Assembly: GCA_019638085.1 (NCBI GenBank)
Contig: JAHBUL010000007.1
Location: 124,001-188,000, forward strand
Direction of reading: 5' to 3'
Length of the DNA stretch: 64,000 nucleotides
From: Flavobacteriales bacterium
Lineage (GTDB): Bacteria; Bacteroidota; Bacteroidia; Flavobacteriales_F; PHOS-HE28
Within the stretch, counting starts at the first letter, position 1. Each line of letters starts with the position of its first letter. The translations under genes and the position numbers were made by a program. This document shows, piece after piece, positions 49,786 to 57,582 of this stretch. Below the pieces are notes generated by a model. It had not been told where the DNA came from and did no database searches. It worked only from the letters and a program-made list of their open reading frames with translations.

Positions 49786-50172
49786 GACCTTACGCGTGAA
49801 ACGTAAGACCTTACGGATGAAACGTAAGACCTTACGAATGAAGTGTAAGACCTTACGGATGAAGTGTAAGACCTTACGGATGAAGTGTAAGACCTTACGG
49901 ATGAAACGTAAAACCTTACGAATGAAACGTAAGACCTTACGAATGAAACGTAAGACCTTACGAATGAAACGTAAGACCTTACGGATGAAACGTAAGACCT
50001 TACGGATGAAACGTAAGACCTTACGGATGAAACGTAAGACCTTACGAATGAAACGTAAAACCTTAGGGATGAAACGTAAAACCTTACGCGTGAGCCGTAA
50101 GACCTTACGGATGAAACGTAAAACCTTACGCGTGAGCCGTAAGACCTTACGCGTGAGGCGTAAACCTTTACA
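49786..50172. repeat. 19-copy, 21 bp tandem array of palindromic units
   Basis: GACCTTAC (or AACCTTAC) recurs at exactly 21 bp steps from 49786 to 50164: 49786, 49807, 49828 and so on to 50143, with a worn last copy. Each unit holds the palindrome CGTAAG-AC-CTTACG or a close variant such as TGTAAG-AC-CTTACG. The linker varies among GGATGAAA, GAATGAAA, GGATGAAG and GCGTGAGC. Because 21 is divisible by three, all frames stay open. The plus strand would read MKRKTLR heptads and the minus strand RKVLRFI heptads, so apparent ORFs across it are weak evidence for a gene. The array lies between the divergent SRAP and fibronectin III genes. Twenty-one bases are two helical turns, so all sites face the same way. 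Confidence 0.95.
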
Positions 50173-50327
50173 GGAGCCCCAAAAGGCCATTTGCCTTTTA
50201 CCCTGTTGGCATGGTTCCGGACCCTGACCAAGGCCCCAAAAAGCCGGGTTCCAGGATCCAAGGTGAAAAAGGATGAAATATCCGGCTCGTCAATAACCAG
50301 CGTCCAGCACGTGTTTCAAGCGGTATT

Positions 50328-50394
50328 TCCACTGATCAGTGGATACCCGGCTCCACTATCCATTATCAACTTTATGTCACCTTTCGATAGTGGA
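50328..50394. promoter_or_regulatory. Palindromic operator-like region upstream of the fibronectin III gene
   Basis: A perfect 16 bp palindrome TCCACTGATCAGTGGA lies at 50328-50343. A second inverted pair, TCCACTATC (50352-50360) and GATAGTGGA (50386-50394), shares the TCCACT/AGTGGA half-sites. A CACCTTTC element (50378-50385), near the -7 consensus, sits inside the second pair, as expected for a repressor site overlapping a promoter. Confidence 0.55.
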
Positions 50395-50446
50395 TCACGG
50401 ATAAGGGGTTGTGCCACAAAACGAACGGCACTAAAACAAAAGCACC

Positions 50447-51076
50447 ATGAAAAAGGTGGAAAAATTGAAAGTAGGCCTCGAACGCCTCACCCCAACGGCC
50501 CTGGTGGAAAAGGGACGGAACCACATTGAAAGCTGCACGGCCAATCCGGACCTGACGCTGCCGCCGGACTTACTGAAGGAACTGGGCGATGCCTGCGACG
50601 CGCTGGAAGCGGCCAACATCACCGCCCGTGAGAACGGCGGGAAGTTGGATACGCGGCGCCGTGATGCAAGGGCCTTGGAGGTCCGGGAGATCATCATATC
50701 CTTGGCGGGCTACGTAACGGCCCAGAGCAAAGGCGATGGTGAGAAGATCACCGCCACCGGCTTCGAGGTCTGGAAGGCCCGGGAACGAGTAGGTGTACTG
50801 GATGCCCCCGAGAACTTCCGCGCCGAGCGTGGCAAGTATCGCGGAGACGTGTCGCTCCGCTGGGGTGCCAAGCGTGGGCGCACCATCTACACCCTGCAGA
50901 TGAACTCCGGCAACCCGGATCGGGAGGAGGACTGGAAGTGGGCCGCGAGTACCACGCGGAACTTCCACACCCTCACCGGTCTGGAGCCCGACAAGCAATA
51001 CTACTTCCGTGTCCGCGCCAACAGTGCGGCCGGTGCAGGGAAGTTGAGCGAGGTCACCTCCAGCAAGGCAGCTTGA
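50447..51076 (+). CDS. Fibronectin type III domain protein
   Basis: The 209-residue protein begins MKKVEKLKVGLERLTPTALV without a signal peptide, so it is probably cytoplasmic. Residues 1-110 are helical (DLLKELGDACDALEAANITA, ALEVREIIISLAGYVTAQS). Residues 115-209 form one fibronectin III domain: LDAPENFRAERGKYRGDVSL, the core tryptophan in LRWGAKRG, and LEPDKQYYFRVRANSAAGAG. Proteins of this build are common in Bacteroidota and their role is unknown. The promoter region carries nested palindromes and lies next to the 21 bp array. Confidence 0.8.
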   Translation: MKKVEKLKVGLERLTPTALVEKGRNHIESCTANPDLTLPPDLLKELGDACDALEAANITARENGGKLDTRRRDARALEVREIIISLAGYVTAQSKGDGEKITATGFEVWKARERVGVLDAPENFRAERGKYRGDVSLRWGAKRGRTIYTLQMNSGNPDREEDWKWAASTTRNFHTLTGLEPDKQYYFRVRANSAAGAGKLSEVTSSKAA

Positions 51077-51164
51077 AGCAGCCACGATCCGCAGGCCCTT
51101 GCCCCGCCACCACCCCGATACGCTCGGGGGGTGTGCGGGGACGGGGCGTTAGAGAGAACCGGTT

Positions 51165-51925
51165 TTTTGAGTCTTGAGTCTTGAGTCTATGAGTCGTGAG
51201 TCTTGAGCCTGTCCAGTCCTAGAGGCACTCGTGAACACGGTCCCTGAGGAACTCGTGAACACGGTCCCTGAGGCAGTACCCTGAGGTTCTCGAAGGGTCG
51301 AAGGGCCGTGTTCACATCCAATAAATAACCGTGAGCGAACCATCGAAGGAAACCGGGGCTTCGAGTGCCTCAGTGGTCCCTGAGGAACTCGAAGGGCCAC
51401 CGGTTTCCAGATCGTCAACCATCTCTCTGTGCCTCCTACCCGGAGCGAAGCGAAGGGTACCTCTGTGGTTGACCTAAGGAATTCTCCGTGTCCTCCGTGT
51501 CTCTGCCTGCCCTGAGCGAAGTCGAAGGGTGGTGAAAAACCCCACCTCCGTGCCTCCCACCCGAAGCGAAGCGAAGGGTACCTCCGTGGTGGACCAAAGG
51601 AAATCTCTGTGCCCTCCGTGTCTCTGTGGTGAAAAACCTTCACCTCCGTGCCTCCCACCCGAAGCGAAGCGAAGGGTACCTCTGTGGTAGACCAAAGGAA
51701 CTCTCTGTGCCCTCCGTGCCTCTGTGGTGAAAAACTCTTCCATGAGCAGCGTCGAAAAGTGGTGAGTAAGTCCCCTTCCCCTACACAAAAGGCCCGCCCG
51801 CTGACAAGATCGCTTCGGCAGACCACCCCCTTCGGGCTGCGGGCCACCTCGCAATGACGTCACGTGAGTTGCGCCACCCACGACCCTCTCTGTGCTCTCT
51901 GTGCCTCTGTGGTGAAAATAAAACC
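51165..51925. repeat. Intergenic mosaic of five short-repeat families
   Basis: The 862 bp gap holds no gene. In order it contains: GAGTC words (51165-51210); a hairpin with two left arms GTGAACACGG (51231 and 51255) and one right arm CCGTGTTCAC (51306-51315); a hairpin with arms GGAAACCGG (51348-51356) and CCGGTTTCC (51400-51408); and four CTCCGTG...TCTCTGTGGTG units mixed with CCCGAAGCGAAGCGAAGGG and CTGCCCTGAGCGAAGTCG (51420-51740). An AAGGCCCGCC...TCGCAATGACG unit (51790-51856) and a last CACAGAG-type word at 51888-51914 end the block. Confidence 0.85.
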
Positions 51926-51938
51926 GATCTTTCCCACC

Positions 51939-52736
51939 ATGTTCATCGCCCCCTTCACCCTAGAGGACCTCGACGAGCTCCCCGAACTGGAACCCGCCGA
52001 CTACGACATAATGATGGCGCGCCTGCGTTGGCACATGTCCACCCCCTACGCCACCGTGATCAAGAGCGTCTTCGGCGAAGCGCTCACCAGCGCGCTGGCC
52101 ATGGCGGTGTGGCACAACGGCTCGGGCTGGATAGGCGACCGCCTGATGATGCCCCGCTTCCAAGGGCCGGAGCTGGAAGGCCAGCTGCTGGACGCCCTGA
52201 TGCAGGAGCTGCACACCAACCATTGCACCACGGTGACGGCCCTGGTGGAAGAGGCCTCCATGCCGGTGTTCACCAGCCGCGGTTTCGAACCCGAGGCCGT
52301 GTACCTCTGCTATGCCGGCGGCCAAAGCGAGGCCCCCACGCTGGACGAGGTGGAGCTGTTCGAGCCGCACCACAGCATGGGCGTGCTGCACCTGGACCGC
52401 AGCGCCAGCGGCGAGGACCGCCGGGTGCTGATCAGCGAGCACTTCTACGCCAGCCGCATCTATGTGGAGAAGGGCCGCGTGCGCGGCAACTACATGCCCC
52501 TGCTGGGAGAGGGCCTCCTACTGGCGGACCGCGCCGATGTAGGCGAGGAGCTCCTGCGCTGGCACCTGCCGCACGTGCAGGAGATCTGGATCCCCGATAC
52601 GAATGCAGTGGCGAAGGAATTCCTGGAGCTGCGCGGGTACACCGTGCACGACCGGAGGGACCGCATGCGGCATGGTGCGAAGCTGCCGTGGCGCCCGGAG
52701 TTCAATTACGGGTGGATCAGTGAGCGGTTGGGGTAG
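51939..52736 (+). CDS. GNAT-family N-acetyltransferase, two-lobed
   Basis: This 265-residue protein starts at MFIAPFTLEDLDELPELEPA. The first lobe (about 1-130) has GNAT features, including WIGDRLMMPRFQGPELEGQL, where R/Q-x-x-G-x-x-x would contact acetyl-CoA, and CTTVTALVEEASMPVFTSRGF. The second lobe (about 165-265) ends with IWIPDTNAVAKEFLELRGYT, like the Acetyltransf_18 domain of tandem GNAT enzymes. The acceptor substrate is unknown. The upstream frame from 51864 translates a CACAGAG repeat and is not used. Confidence 0.82.
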   Translation: MFIAPFTLEDLDELPELEPADYDIMMARLRWHMSTPYATVIKSVFGEALTSALAMAVWHNGSGWIGDRLMMPRFQGPELEGQLLDALMQELHTNHCTTVTALVEEASMPVFTSRGFEPEAVYLCYAGGQSEAPTLDEVELFEPHHSMGVLHLDRSASGEDRRVLISEHFYASRIYVEKGRVRGNYMPLLGEGLLLADRADVGEELLRWHLPHVQEIWIPDTNAVAKEFLELRGYTVHDRRDRMRHGAKLPWRPEFNYGWISERLG

Positions 52737-52983
52737 GGATCAGTTGTCAGTTATCAGGGGGCTTCCGGCATGTCCAGTGGGGCTATCACGTTCTATACGG
52801 CGCCCAGCAGCCAGAGTAGCTAAGGTCCGCGGGTGCTACGGCACAGCGGCTTTCGAGGCCACGCTTGACAGCCAACAACCAAAAAATACCCAAGAATGGG
52901 TATTGCGCACAGCCTGACACCGATCGACCTTCACCTCGCCGAAGGACCGGCAAAGCCACCACGATCAACCCAAGCTTTTCCCG

Positions 52984-53874
52984 ATGAACCACCATTCACT
53001 GCTGCCGAATTACCTGCTCTTCCCCTTGCTGCCCGTGGCTTGCATTTGCCTGTTGGTCGCCTGCGGGACCGGCGGGAACGAAAACCCGCCGAACGCTGCT
53101 GATACCGGCACCGCCCGGGGATCCCTCGCAGCGGCACACGCCATGGACTGTGAAGGGGCGCTCGATATGACCTTCCGCCACAAGCACTACACCGCAAAGG
53201 AACTGGATGCTGCCGAGGAGCAATTCAGGAACCACTTCAAGGTGGCCGTGGGTGGAAAGAACGAGGACGTGCAGGATACCGTGATCCGGATCCCGTGGCG
53301 GAGCATCGAGGAGCTGCAGCGAAGGCTCGGTACTCCGGAGAGGACGGTGCAGGGCATGTGGATCAGCTTCGGCCTGGACGGCAACCGGTTCCATCCCATC
53401 TTCAGATTCATGGACCAACCTGACCAGAAGGACCTGCAGCTGATCCCCGATTCCAGCTACAGCTACGACCCGGGCAGCCAGCAACTGGTGGCTGAAAGTG
53501 ACCCGGATAGATACATGGAAGCCTATCTCCGCGATATCCGCGTGAACCGCGTTGATACCGGTTTCTCCGCGCTGCGGACCACGGATGAGGCCGATCCGTT
53601 GGCCACTTGGTTCCCCTATGCCGACAACGTGAACGAGCTGCTGCGGGAAAATCCCTACGAGGACCAGATGCTGGTGGTCAGCTGCATCAGCGAACAGCTC
53701 TGCTACCGGGCCATCGCGTTCGCCCCGGCCCCGGAATTCCGGCATCTGATCACCCTGCACATCGGTGATGGTGCCAACGACCACCTGTCGAACAGCTTTG
53801 ATGCCAACAAGCCATTCGCCGACATGGCCATGGACCTGGGGAACATGTGCCCGCCCACGTGTAAGCAACGCTGA
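52984..53874 (+). CDS. Lipoprotein of unknown function
   Basis: The 296-residue protein has a lipoprotein signal with lipobox LVAC and lipidated Cys27 (CICLLVACGTGG), then a spacer rich in Asn, Pro and Ala. The mature region has mixed alpha/beta character (DMTFRHKHYTAKELDAAEEQ, TVIRIPWRSIEELQRR, GMWISFGLDGNRFHPIF) and four cysteines near the C-terminus that could form disulfides. No family is recognised. It precedes a 7TM protein by 45 bp and could be its periplasmic partner. Confidence 0.75.
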   Translation: MNHHSLLPNYLLFPLLPVACICLLVACGTGGNENPPNAADTGTARGSLAAAHAMDCEGALDMTFRHKHYTAKELDAAEEQFRNHFKVAVGGKNEDVQDTVIRIPWRSIEELQRRLGTPERTVQGMWISFGLDGNRFHPIFRFMDQPDQKDLQLIPDSSYSYDPGSQQLVAESDPDRYMEAYLRDIRVNRVDTGFSALRTTDEADPLATWFPYADNVNELLRENPYEDQMLVVSCISEQLCYRAIAFAPAPEFRHLITLHIGDGANDHLSNSFDANKPFADMAMDLGNMCPPTCKQR

Positions 53875-53919
53875 ACACGAGGAGGGGATGAACCCGCTGG
53901 ACCGTGACCGCACCACAGG

Positions 53920-54564
53920 ATGAGACCCCTGGGGATACTGATCGACGTGTCCATGCTGGCGGCATTGGTCGCCTGCTGGCGCGTGCCTCCGGGAAGGTGG
54001 CCCTTGCGCAACGTACTGCTCGCGTCCATCATTTGGGGTCTGGTCACCGAGACCTTGGCGATGGTGGTGAACCACTTGGCCACGCTGAACAGCATTGTGT
54101 ACAACCTGTGCGTGCCGTTGGAATTCCTGCTGCTGCTGTTCCTTATCCAGCGGTTCCGGCAGCAATGGCGCGGCCTATTGATCGTGGCGGCCGTGATCGG
54201 CTGCTTGGCCATGCTGGTGGACGGCTATGTGCAGGACCCGCGGGTATTCGTGCTGGTGGAAGGCATACTGGTGATCTCCGCCATCATGTCCATTGTATTG
54301 CTTTGGGCGCTGTGGAGCTTGGCCAATACCATTGGGGATCCGCTCCAGAAAGTGCCGGAGTTCTGGCTCTTCATGGGCCTGTTGATCTACTTTGGTGGTC
54401 TGGTTCCCTACATCGGGATGATCCGCTATGTGTTCCGGCACGATGCTTCCTTGGCTGAGCAGTTGGCTGTGGTAATGCCACTGTTGTGCATCGGCAGGTA
54501 CGCGTTCACCACGGCGGCTTGCCTGATGCAGACCCGTCGCACGCGATCGCTCTGGCATGGATGA
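53920..54564 (+). CDS. Seven-helix membrane protein coupled to a histidine kinase
   Basis: The 214-residue protein has seven hydrophobic stretches (about 5-22, 29-51, 58-78, 84-104, 108-134, 146-170, 178-202) and short loops, with basic RTRRTRSLWHG at the end. No family name comes to mind. The stop overlaps the start of the histidine kinase gene by 8 bp (ATGGATGA). The kinase itself has only one membrane helix and no sensor domain, so this protein is the likely sensing or signal-input partner. Confidence 0.78.
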   Translation: MRPLGILIDVSMLAALVACWRVPPGRWPLRNVLLASIIWGLVTETLAMVVNHLATLNSIVYNLCVPLEFLLLLFLIQRFRQQWRGLLIVAAVIGCLAMLVDGYVQDPRVFVLVEGILVISAIMSIVLLWALWSLANTIGDPLQKVPEFWLFMGLLIYFGGLVPYIGMIRYVFRHDASLAEQLAVVMPLLCIGRYAFTTAACLMQTRRTRSLWHG

Positions 54565-55312
54565 CAAGGGGTTTATTTTCGTGGTGGTGATCGGCACGGC
54601 CTTCGTGCTTGGCCTTATCGGCATTGTGGGCCTGTTGATGGTGGCGAACTCCAGCCGCCGCCAGCGCCACCGGGCCGAATTGGCCGAGCTGGGCCTGCGC
54701 CATGCCCGCGAGGTGAGGAGCGCCGAACGGGAGGCCGTACGCCAAACCTTACAGGAAGTGGGTGCTGAACTGCACGACAACGTGTCGCAATTGCTGATGG
54801 TGATCCACATGGGCCTGAATTGGCTCCCGGATGGGGAGACGCCTTTACCGCGGCTGGATGCATCGCGCGAGGCACTTGCGGAATGCATCCGGGAAGTGCG
54901 CCGCCTGGGGCATACGCTGGACACGGACCTGTGGGAACACCGCAGCCTGGAGGAAGCACTCGTGGATCTTGCGGATCGCCTGAAGCGCACCGGAAAACTG
55001 GACGTGCAAGTGACCTCCGAGGGGCTGTCACCGGACCTGCCGAACGATGTGAACACCATTCTCTTCCGCGTATGCCAAGAGGTGGTGTCCAACGCGGTAA
55101 AGCACAGCGGTGCGAAGGAACTCCTGATCACGTTGCACAACGACCCCGTCGGCATCACGCTGGTGGATAACGGCAAGGGTTTCGACCTGGCCCGCGTGAG
55201 GGCCAACGCCGGCCTGCGGAACATTGTGGGACGCTGTGCCCTCATCGGTTTCGAGGCAAGATGTATCACCGCCTTGGGCCAAGGGTGCTCATGGAGGCTG
55301 CGACGGCGGTGA
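54557..55312 (+). CDS. HisKA_3 sensor histidine kinase (NarX/LiaS-like)
   Basis: This 251-residue kinase has one N-terminal transmembrane helix (8-29), a coiled-coil linker (ELAELGLRHAREVRSAERE), and the phosphoacceptor helix with ELHDNVSQLLMVIHMGLNWL (His74). The ATPase domain shows the N box CQEVVSNAVKHSG and G1 box LVDNGKGFDL. The G2 region is short (GLRNIVGRC). It lacks any extracytoplasmic domain. It overlaps the 7TM gene by 8 bp. No response regulator gene follows, so the partner regulator must lie elsewhere. Confidence 0.88.
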   Translation: MDDKGFIFVVVIGTAFVLGLIGIVGLLMVANSSRRQRHRAELAELGLRHAREVRSAEREAVRQTLQEVGAELHDNVSQLLMVIHMGLNWLPDGETPLPRLDASREALAECIREVRRLGHTLDTDLWEHRSLEEALVDLADRLKRTGKLDVQVTSEGLSPDLPNDVNTILFRVCQEVVSNAVKHSGAKELLITLHNDPVGITLVDNGKGFDLARVRANAGLRNIVGRCALIGFEARCITALGQGCSWRLRRR

Positions 55313-55368
55313 TGTGCCTTGCGCGCTTTGTCAACGGCGCCAGCTCCGTGGGGTCTTGCTCCCAATAC

Positions 55369-55509
55369 CTACCAGTTGATCATTCAAACCCGCCACTTGC
55401 TCAGGGGCGCATGAAGAACGCTGGGGATGGAGGGACTTTTGACCTGTCAACAACGAGAAACACCCCTAGCACCACACAACGATGAACACCGCAAAACGCA
55501 CCCTCCTCT
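55369..55509 (+). repeat. Duplicated leader and signal-peptide start, copy 1
   Basis: This stretch aligns without gaps to 57001-57141 (constant offset 1632). The last 73 bases, from GACTTTTGACC through the first nine codons of the gene, differ at one position. It covers the presumptive promoter, untranslated leader and MNTAKRTLL start of two genes whose remaining sequence is unrelated. Confidence 0.88.
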
Positions 55510-55925
55510 CCGCCGCCTTCGCCGCCGCCCTCATCTGCTGCTGCTCCATCAACGCCAACGCCACGGTAGGCGGGCAAGAAGGATCCAACGGCACCGCGAA
55601 CGTGCTGCGCACCGAAGCCGTGGACATGTACCTGATGCCCACCACCGACACGGTGAACACCTGGCACCGGGTGATCCGCGCCACTTCCGACGGAAAGTTC
55701 ATCGCACAAGTAACCGCGCCGGACGGCACGCTGATGATGGAAGGCACCTACAGTGATGCACATTGCTTGGTGCAACATGGCCGTTTCACCTACTACTACG
55801 GCAATGGCCAAGTGAGCGCCTGGGGTTTCTACAACATGGGCGTAAAGACAGGGACCTGGTTGCGCTACGACGTTCGGGAGCCACACGCACAACATGGGAA
55901 TGAAGCCGTTGCCTCGAAGAAGTAA
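55482..55925 (+). CDS. Secreted MORN-like repeat protein
   Basis: The 147-residue protein has a signal peptide (MNTAKRTLLSAAFAAALICC..., cut near ANA). The C-terminal half contains GKFIAQVTAPDGTLMMEGTY and GRFTYYYGNGQVSAWGFYNM followed by GVKTGTWLRYD, a MORN-type Y-x-x-G-x-x-x-x-x-G-x-x repetition found in many Bacteroidota secreted proteins. The function is unknown. The leader and first codons are nearly identical to those of the gene at 57114. A strong intrinsic terminator follows at 55958-55980. Confidence 0.78.
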   Translation: MNTAKRTLLSAAFAAALICCCSINANATVGGQEGSNGTANVLRTEAVDMYLMPTTDTVNTWHRVIRATSDGKFIAQVTAPDGTLMMEGTYSDAHCLVQHGRFTYYYGNGQVSAWGFYNMGVKTGTWLRYDVREPHAQHGNEAVASKK

Positions 55926-55957
55926 CAAGATCCCACCCACCGCATTGAGCGAGCAAA

Positions 55958-55980
55958 GGCCGTCCGTGGACGGTCTTTTT
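55958..55980 (+). terminator. Intrinsic terminator of the MORN-like gene
   Basis: GCCGTCC-GT-GGACGGT forms a tight stem ending in a run of five T, 33 bp after the stop codon at 55925. Confidence 0.85.
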
Positions 55981-56009
55981 CGTTGGGGTGCTCATGATCG
56001 CGGTTTCCG

Positions 56010-56035
56010 GATGAGCACGGTCCCTGAGGTTCGCA
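56010..56035. repeat. Partial GGTCCCTGAGG repeat
   Basis: GATGAGCACGGTCCCTGAGG is the left half of the hairpin family seen complete at 57785-57829; the right half is lost here. Confidence 0.7.
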
Positions 56036-56079
56036 GATGGCCTTGGTCATCCAATGCGGACCAAATGCTTTGGACCTTA

Positions 56080-56197
56080 GACGGGCCGGAGGCCCTAGCA
56101 TACGTGCCACTCGGCAAAAAGCCGAGCGGCAGCCACACTATGTACTCGCGCTCGGCTTTTTGCCGAGTGCGGTACCCCCTAGGGCCTCCGGCCCGCC
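56080..56197. repeat. REP-like palindromes, inverted pair
   Basis: The first unit (56080-56135) has GGGCCGGAGGCCC and CTCGGCAAAAAGCCGAG. The second (56144-56197) is the same unit inverted, with CTCGGCTTTTTGCCGAG then GGGCCTCCGGCCC. Such back-to-back units resemble BIMEs of REP elements. The adjacent gene encodes a RAYT-like transposase. Confidence 0.85.
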
Positions 56198-56262
56198 TAC
56201 CGGACGTAATGACTCCACAACTCTGAAGGACCGAATTCAAACCACCTCACGCGCAGCCGCCC

Positions 56263-56319
56263 GCCGCTCGCGCTCGGCTTTTTGCCGAGTGCGATACTCC
56301 CTAGGGCCTCCGGCCCGTC
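56263..56319. repeat. REP-like unit directly downstream of the RAYT gene
   Basis: CTCGGCTTTTTGCCGAG (56273 onward) and GGGCCTCCGGCCC (56303-56315) form one unit in the inverted orientation. It ends 14 bp before the transposase stop codon. Confidence 0.85.
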
Positions 56320-56333
56320 GAAGGCCAACGATC

Positions 56334-56870
56334 TCATCCGTACCCATTGAGGACCAAAGGCCCGTCCTCATGAGCACTGCTCAACAGGTAATGTTCAGGC
56401 TGGCTCACCACACCACTCACCACAGGGTTCATATGGATATACTTCACCTTTTGATCCATCACCGCAGGAGTGTACAGCACTATCGGATGGCTGCCTTTCT
56501 TCCAGAACGCGAATTCCTTGTTCTGCGCGCTGGTCCTTCCCGCGCGATTGAAGTGGTGTAGCATCCATTCACGTCGGCTTTCCTTGGGCAGTGTGGCAAT
56601 GAGCTGTAACAACTGCTTGGCCGTAAAGCTTTTGAGATCACGAAGGAGATCAGCCAGTGATCCTTCGGAACGGCGCATCACGAAATGCGCATGATTGGAC
56701 ATGATCACATAAGCAAACAACTCCAATCCCTTGTGCTCCTGGCAGTACCGGATGCTCTTGAGCAGTTCTTCAACCAGCTCTTTACGCGTGAAGACATCGA
56801 CCCAACCATCGACGGTTAACGTGACGAAGTAAATGGCCTCCTCCACGTTGGCCTTTCGTGTTTCGGACAT
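56334..56870 (-). CDS. REP-associated tyrosine transposase (RAYT, IS200-like)
   Basis: The 178-residue protein starts at MSETRKANVEEAIYFVTLTV (ATG at 56870). It shows the Y1 transposase fold: N-terminal YFVTLTVDGWVDVF, the metal-binding H-x-H in YVIMSNHAHFVMR, and a catalytic tyrosine candidate within the helix DLKSFTAKQLLQL to HPIVLYTP region. The domain carries IHMNPVVSGVV near its end, typical of IS200-like and RAYT proteins. It has no flanking transposon ends but is surrounded by six REP-like units. That is the expected arrangement for a RAYT that maintains or spreads REPs. Confidence 0.85.
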   Translation of the reverse strand: MSETRKANVEEAIYFVTLTVDGWVDVFTRKELVEELLKSIRYCQEHKGLELFAYVIMSNHAHFVMRRSEGSLADLLRDLKSFTAKQLLQLIATLPKESRREWMLHHFNRAGRTSAQNKEFAFWKKGSHPIVLYTPAVMDQKVKYIHMNPVVSGVVSQPEHYLLSSAHEDGPLVLNGYG

Positions 56871-56931
56871 GGATGAAAGATAGCCGTGAACACTGAATGG
56901 CCAAGACTTGGACGAAATGCCTCGGGACATG

Positions 56932-56990
56932 GACGGGCCAGAGGCCCGAGCACACGGGTCACTCTGCAAGAAGCCGAGCGGCAGCAATTG
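56932..56990. repeat. REP-like unit upstream of the RAYT gene
   Basis: GGGCCAGAGGCCC followed by CTGCAAGAAGCCGAGCGGCA is a forward-oriented unit with several changes from the others. It lies about 60 bp upstream of the transposase start, so the gene is bracketed by units of opposite orientation. Confidence 0.8.
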
Positions 56991-57000
56991 GAAGGTGTTT

Positions 57001-57141
57001 CTACCACTTGATCACCCAAACCCACCACTTGCTCGGGGGCGCATGAAAACCGCTCCACACTGGGGGACTTTTGACCTGTCAACAACGAGAAACACCCCTG
57101 GCACCACACAACGATGAACACCGCAAAACGCACCCTCCTCA
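57001..57141 (+). repeat. Duplicated leader and signal-peptide start, copy 2
   Basis: This is the second copy of the stretch at 55369-55509, aligned without gaps. It carries the leader of the gene at 57114. The two copies bracket the RAYT gene and three of its REP-like units. Confidence 0.88.
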
Positions 57142-57560
57142 CTGCCCTGATCGCTGCCGCTGCCATCGCTGGCTTCGCTCAGGAGCAGGTCACCTTCAAG
57201 GGCACGGTGATCGCCATGGGTACTGCTCCAGGACCGGTGAACGTTTGCCTGACCGTGGACGGACTGCCGCAGGATCTCCGGATCCGGGCCAATGGCAACT
57301 TCCTCTTCACCGTGCAGGAAGGCCAGCAAGTGCGGATGATCAGCAGCTGCGAAGGCTTTGTGACGAAGGAGGTGGTGATCGATGTGGCGCACCTCAGCGA
57401 TGGCACGGCCAAGAACCGCTCGGTGAAGTTCGATGTGCAGTTGTCCCGGAAGCGTGTCGCTGCTGAGCAGTGCCAGCCCGAAGCCGCTGGCAACATTGCC
57501 TTCGGAACAGGGACGGGCCGGGTGCTGGTGAATTACGATAATCGCTTGGCGCAGCGTTGA
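57114..57560 (+). CDS. Secreted protein with carboxypeptidase-regulatory-like domain
   Basis: The 148-residue protein has a signal peptide (MNTAKRTLLTALIAAAAIAGFAQ). A single beta-sandwich domain follows: VTFKGTVIAMGTAPGPVNVC, then DLRIRANGNFLFTVQEGQQV and ISSCEGFVTKEVVIDVAHL. The pattern is that of CarboxypepD_reg-like or transthyretin-type domains used in Bacteroidota surface proteins. No T9SS signal is visible at the C-terminus. It has the same leader as the MORN-like gene at 55482, so both are probably expressed together. Confidence 0.75.
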   Translation: MNTAKRTLLTALIAAAAIAGFAQEQVTFKGTVIAMGTAPGPVNVCLTVDGLPQDLRIRANGNFLFTVQEGQQVRMISSCEGFVTKEVVIDVAHLSDGTAKNRSVKFDVQLSRKRVAAEQCQPEAAGNIAFGTGTGRVLVNYDNRLAQR

Positions 57561-57582
57561 GGGGGGTGCGAGAGCTCGCGAA

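Noticed and set aside
49786..50172. Array considered as CRISPR
   Set aside because: Units are 21 bp with linkers that are themselves repeated variants. There are no 30-40 bp unique spacers and no cas genes.
49101..50261. 386-residue minus-strand frame with YVSSVRS repeats, and the 156- and 143-residue frames across the array
   Set aside because: A 21 bp repeat without stops stays open in every frame, so these lengths are expected by construction. The 386-residue frame also overlaps the real SRAP gene.
51854..52723. 289-residue alternative plus frame over the GNAT gene
   Set aside because: It is Arg/Pro/His-rich without domain signatures. The other plus frame has the GNAT pattern and a sensible start at 51939.
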